14,095 nt of DNA, taken from positions 1-14,095 of the forward strand of contig CAYVQP010000095.1 of the NCBI GenBank assembly GCA_964452775.1, in the 5' to 3' direction. This DNA is from JACKCB01 sp964452775. Lineage in GTDB: Bacteria > Chloroflexota > Anaerolineae > Promineifilales > Promineifilaceae. The notes below the pieces were generated by a model. It ran no database searches and was not told the origin of the DNA. It saw only the letters and a program-made list of their open reading frames with translations. The translations under genes were made by a program, and so were the position numbers. Positions 14,052 through 14,095 of this stretch are shown piece by piece (positions within the stretch are counted from its first letter, which is position 1; every line of letters begins with the position of its first letter).

Positions 14052-14095
14052 CGGGTGCTGACAAGCATTACTCAACAACTCAGGGGCGATCTGGC

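Noticed and set aside
1..14095. CRISPR array, tRNA or rRNA gene
   Set aside because: No regularly spaced repeats and no tRNA- or rRNA-like sequence was noticed on either strand by reading.

Overview
The window is an accessory, defence-island type segment of a GC-rich bacterial chromosome. The gene families (WD40 remnant, RHH-DUF433/DUF5615 and UPF0175/DUF3368 pairs, a large type I restriction-modification locus) are frequent in Chloroflexota, and also found in cyanobacteria. Chloroflexota is my best guess, from gene content only.

Layout. 1-296 (minus): N-terminal part of an rve-type transposase running off the left edge. 453-1040 (minus): a WD40 propeller fragment, probably decayed. 1141-1597: no gene, but several inverted repeats and an extended -10 promoter-like site before the first methyltransferase gene. 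From 1598 to 13873 everything lies on the plus strand: hsdM (1598-3112); an RHH-DUF433 gene and a DUF5615 PIN-like gene (3176-3941); a second full hsdM (3938-5428); a lipoprotein with a LecA-like C-terminal domain (5483-6967); a start-less tail of another hsdM (6996-7142); a second, related lipoprotein (7170-8264); a small protein coupled to hsdS (8436-8747); hsdS (8744-9919); a truncated head of another hsdR (9930-10112); a UPF0175/DUF3368 pair (10154-10889); and full-length hsdR (10889-13873). A terminator-like hairpin and a larger imperfect inverted repeat follow.

How the genes work together. HsdM, HsdS and HsdR make a complete type I R-M enzyme: HsdS chooses the site, HsdM methylates adenine, HsdR translocates and cuts. 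Two PIN-type modules sit at gene junctions (before hsdM2 and before hsdR), each translationally coupled to the next R-M gene. Two secreted lipoproteins of unknown role lie between hsdM2 and hsdS.

The most notable point is the mosaic structure. The block 6996-10112 begins with the tail of one hsdM and ends with the head of one hsdR, while complete hsdM2 and hsdR flank it. This is what would be left if a specificity cassette (lipoprotein, small protein, hsdS) from a related locus had been inserted with scraps of its own neighbours at both ends.
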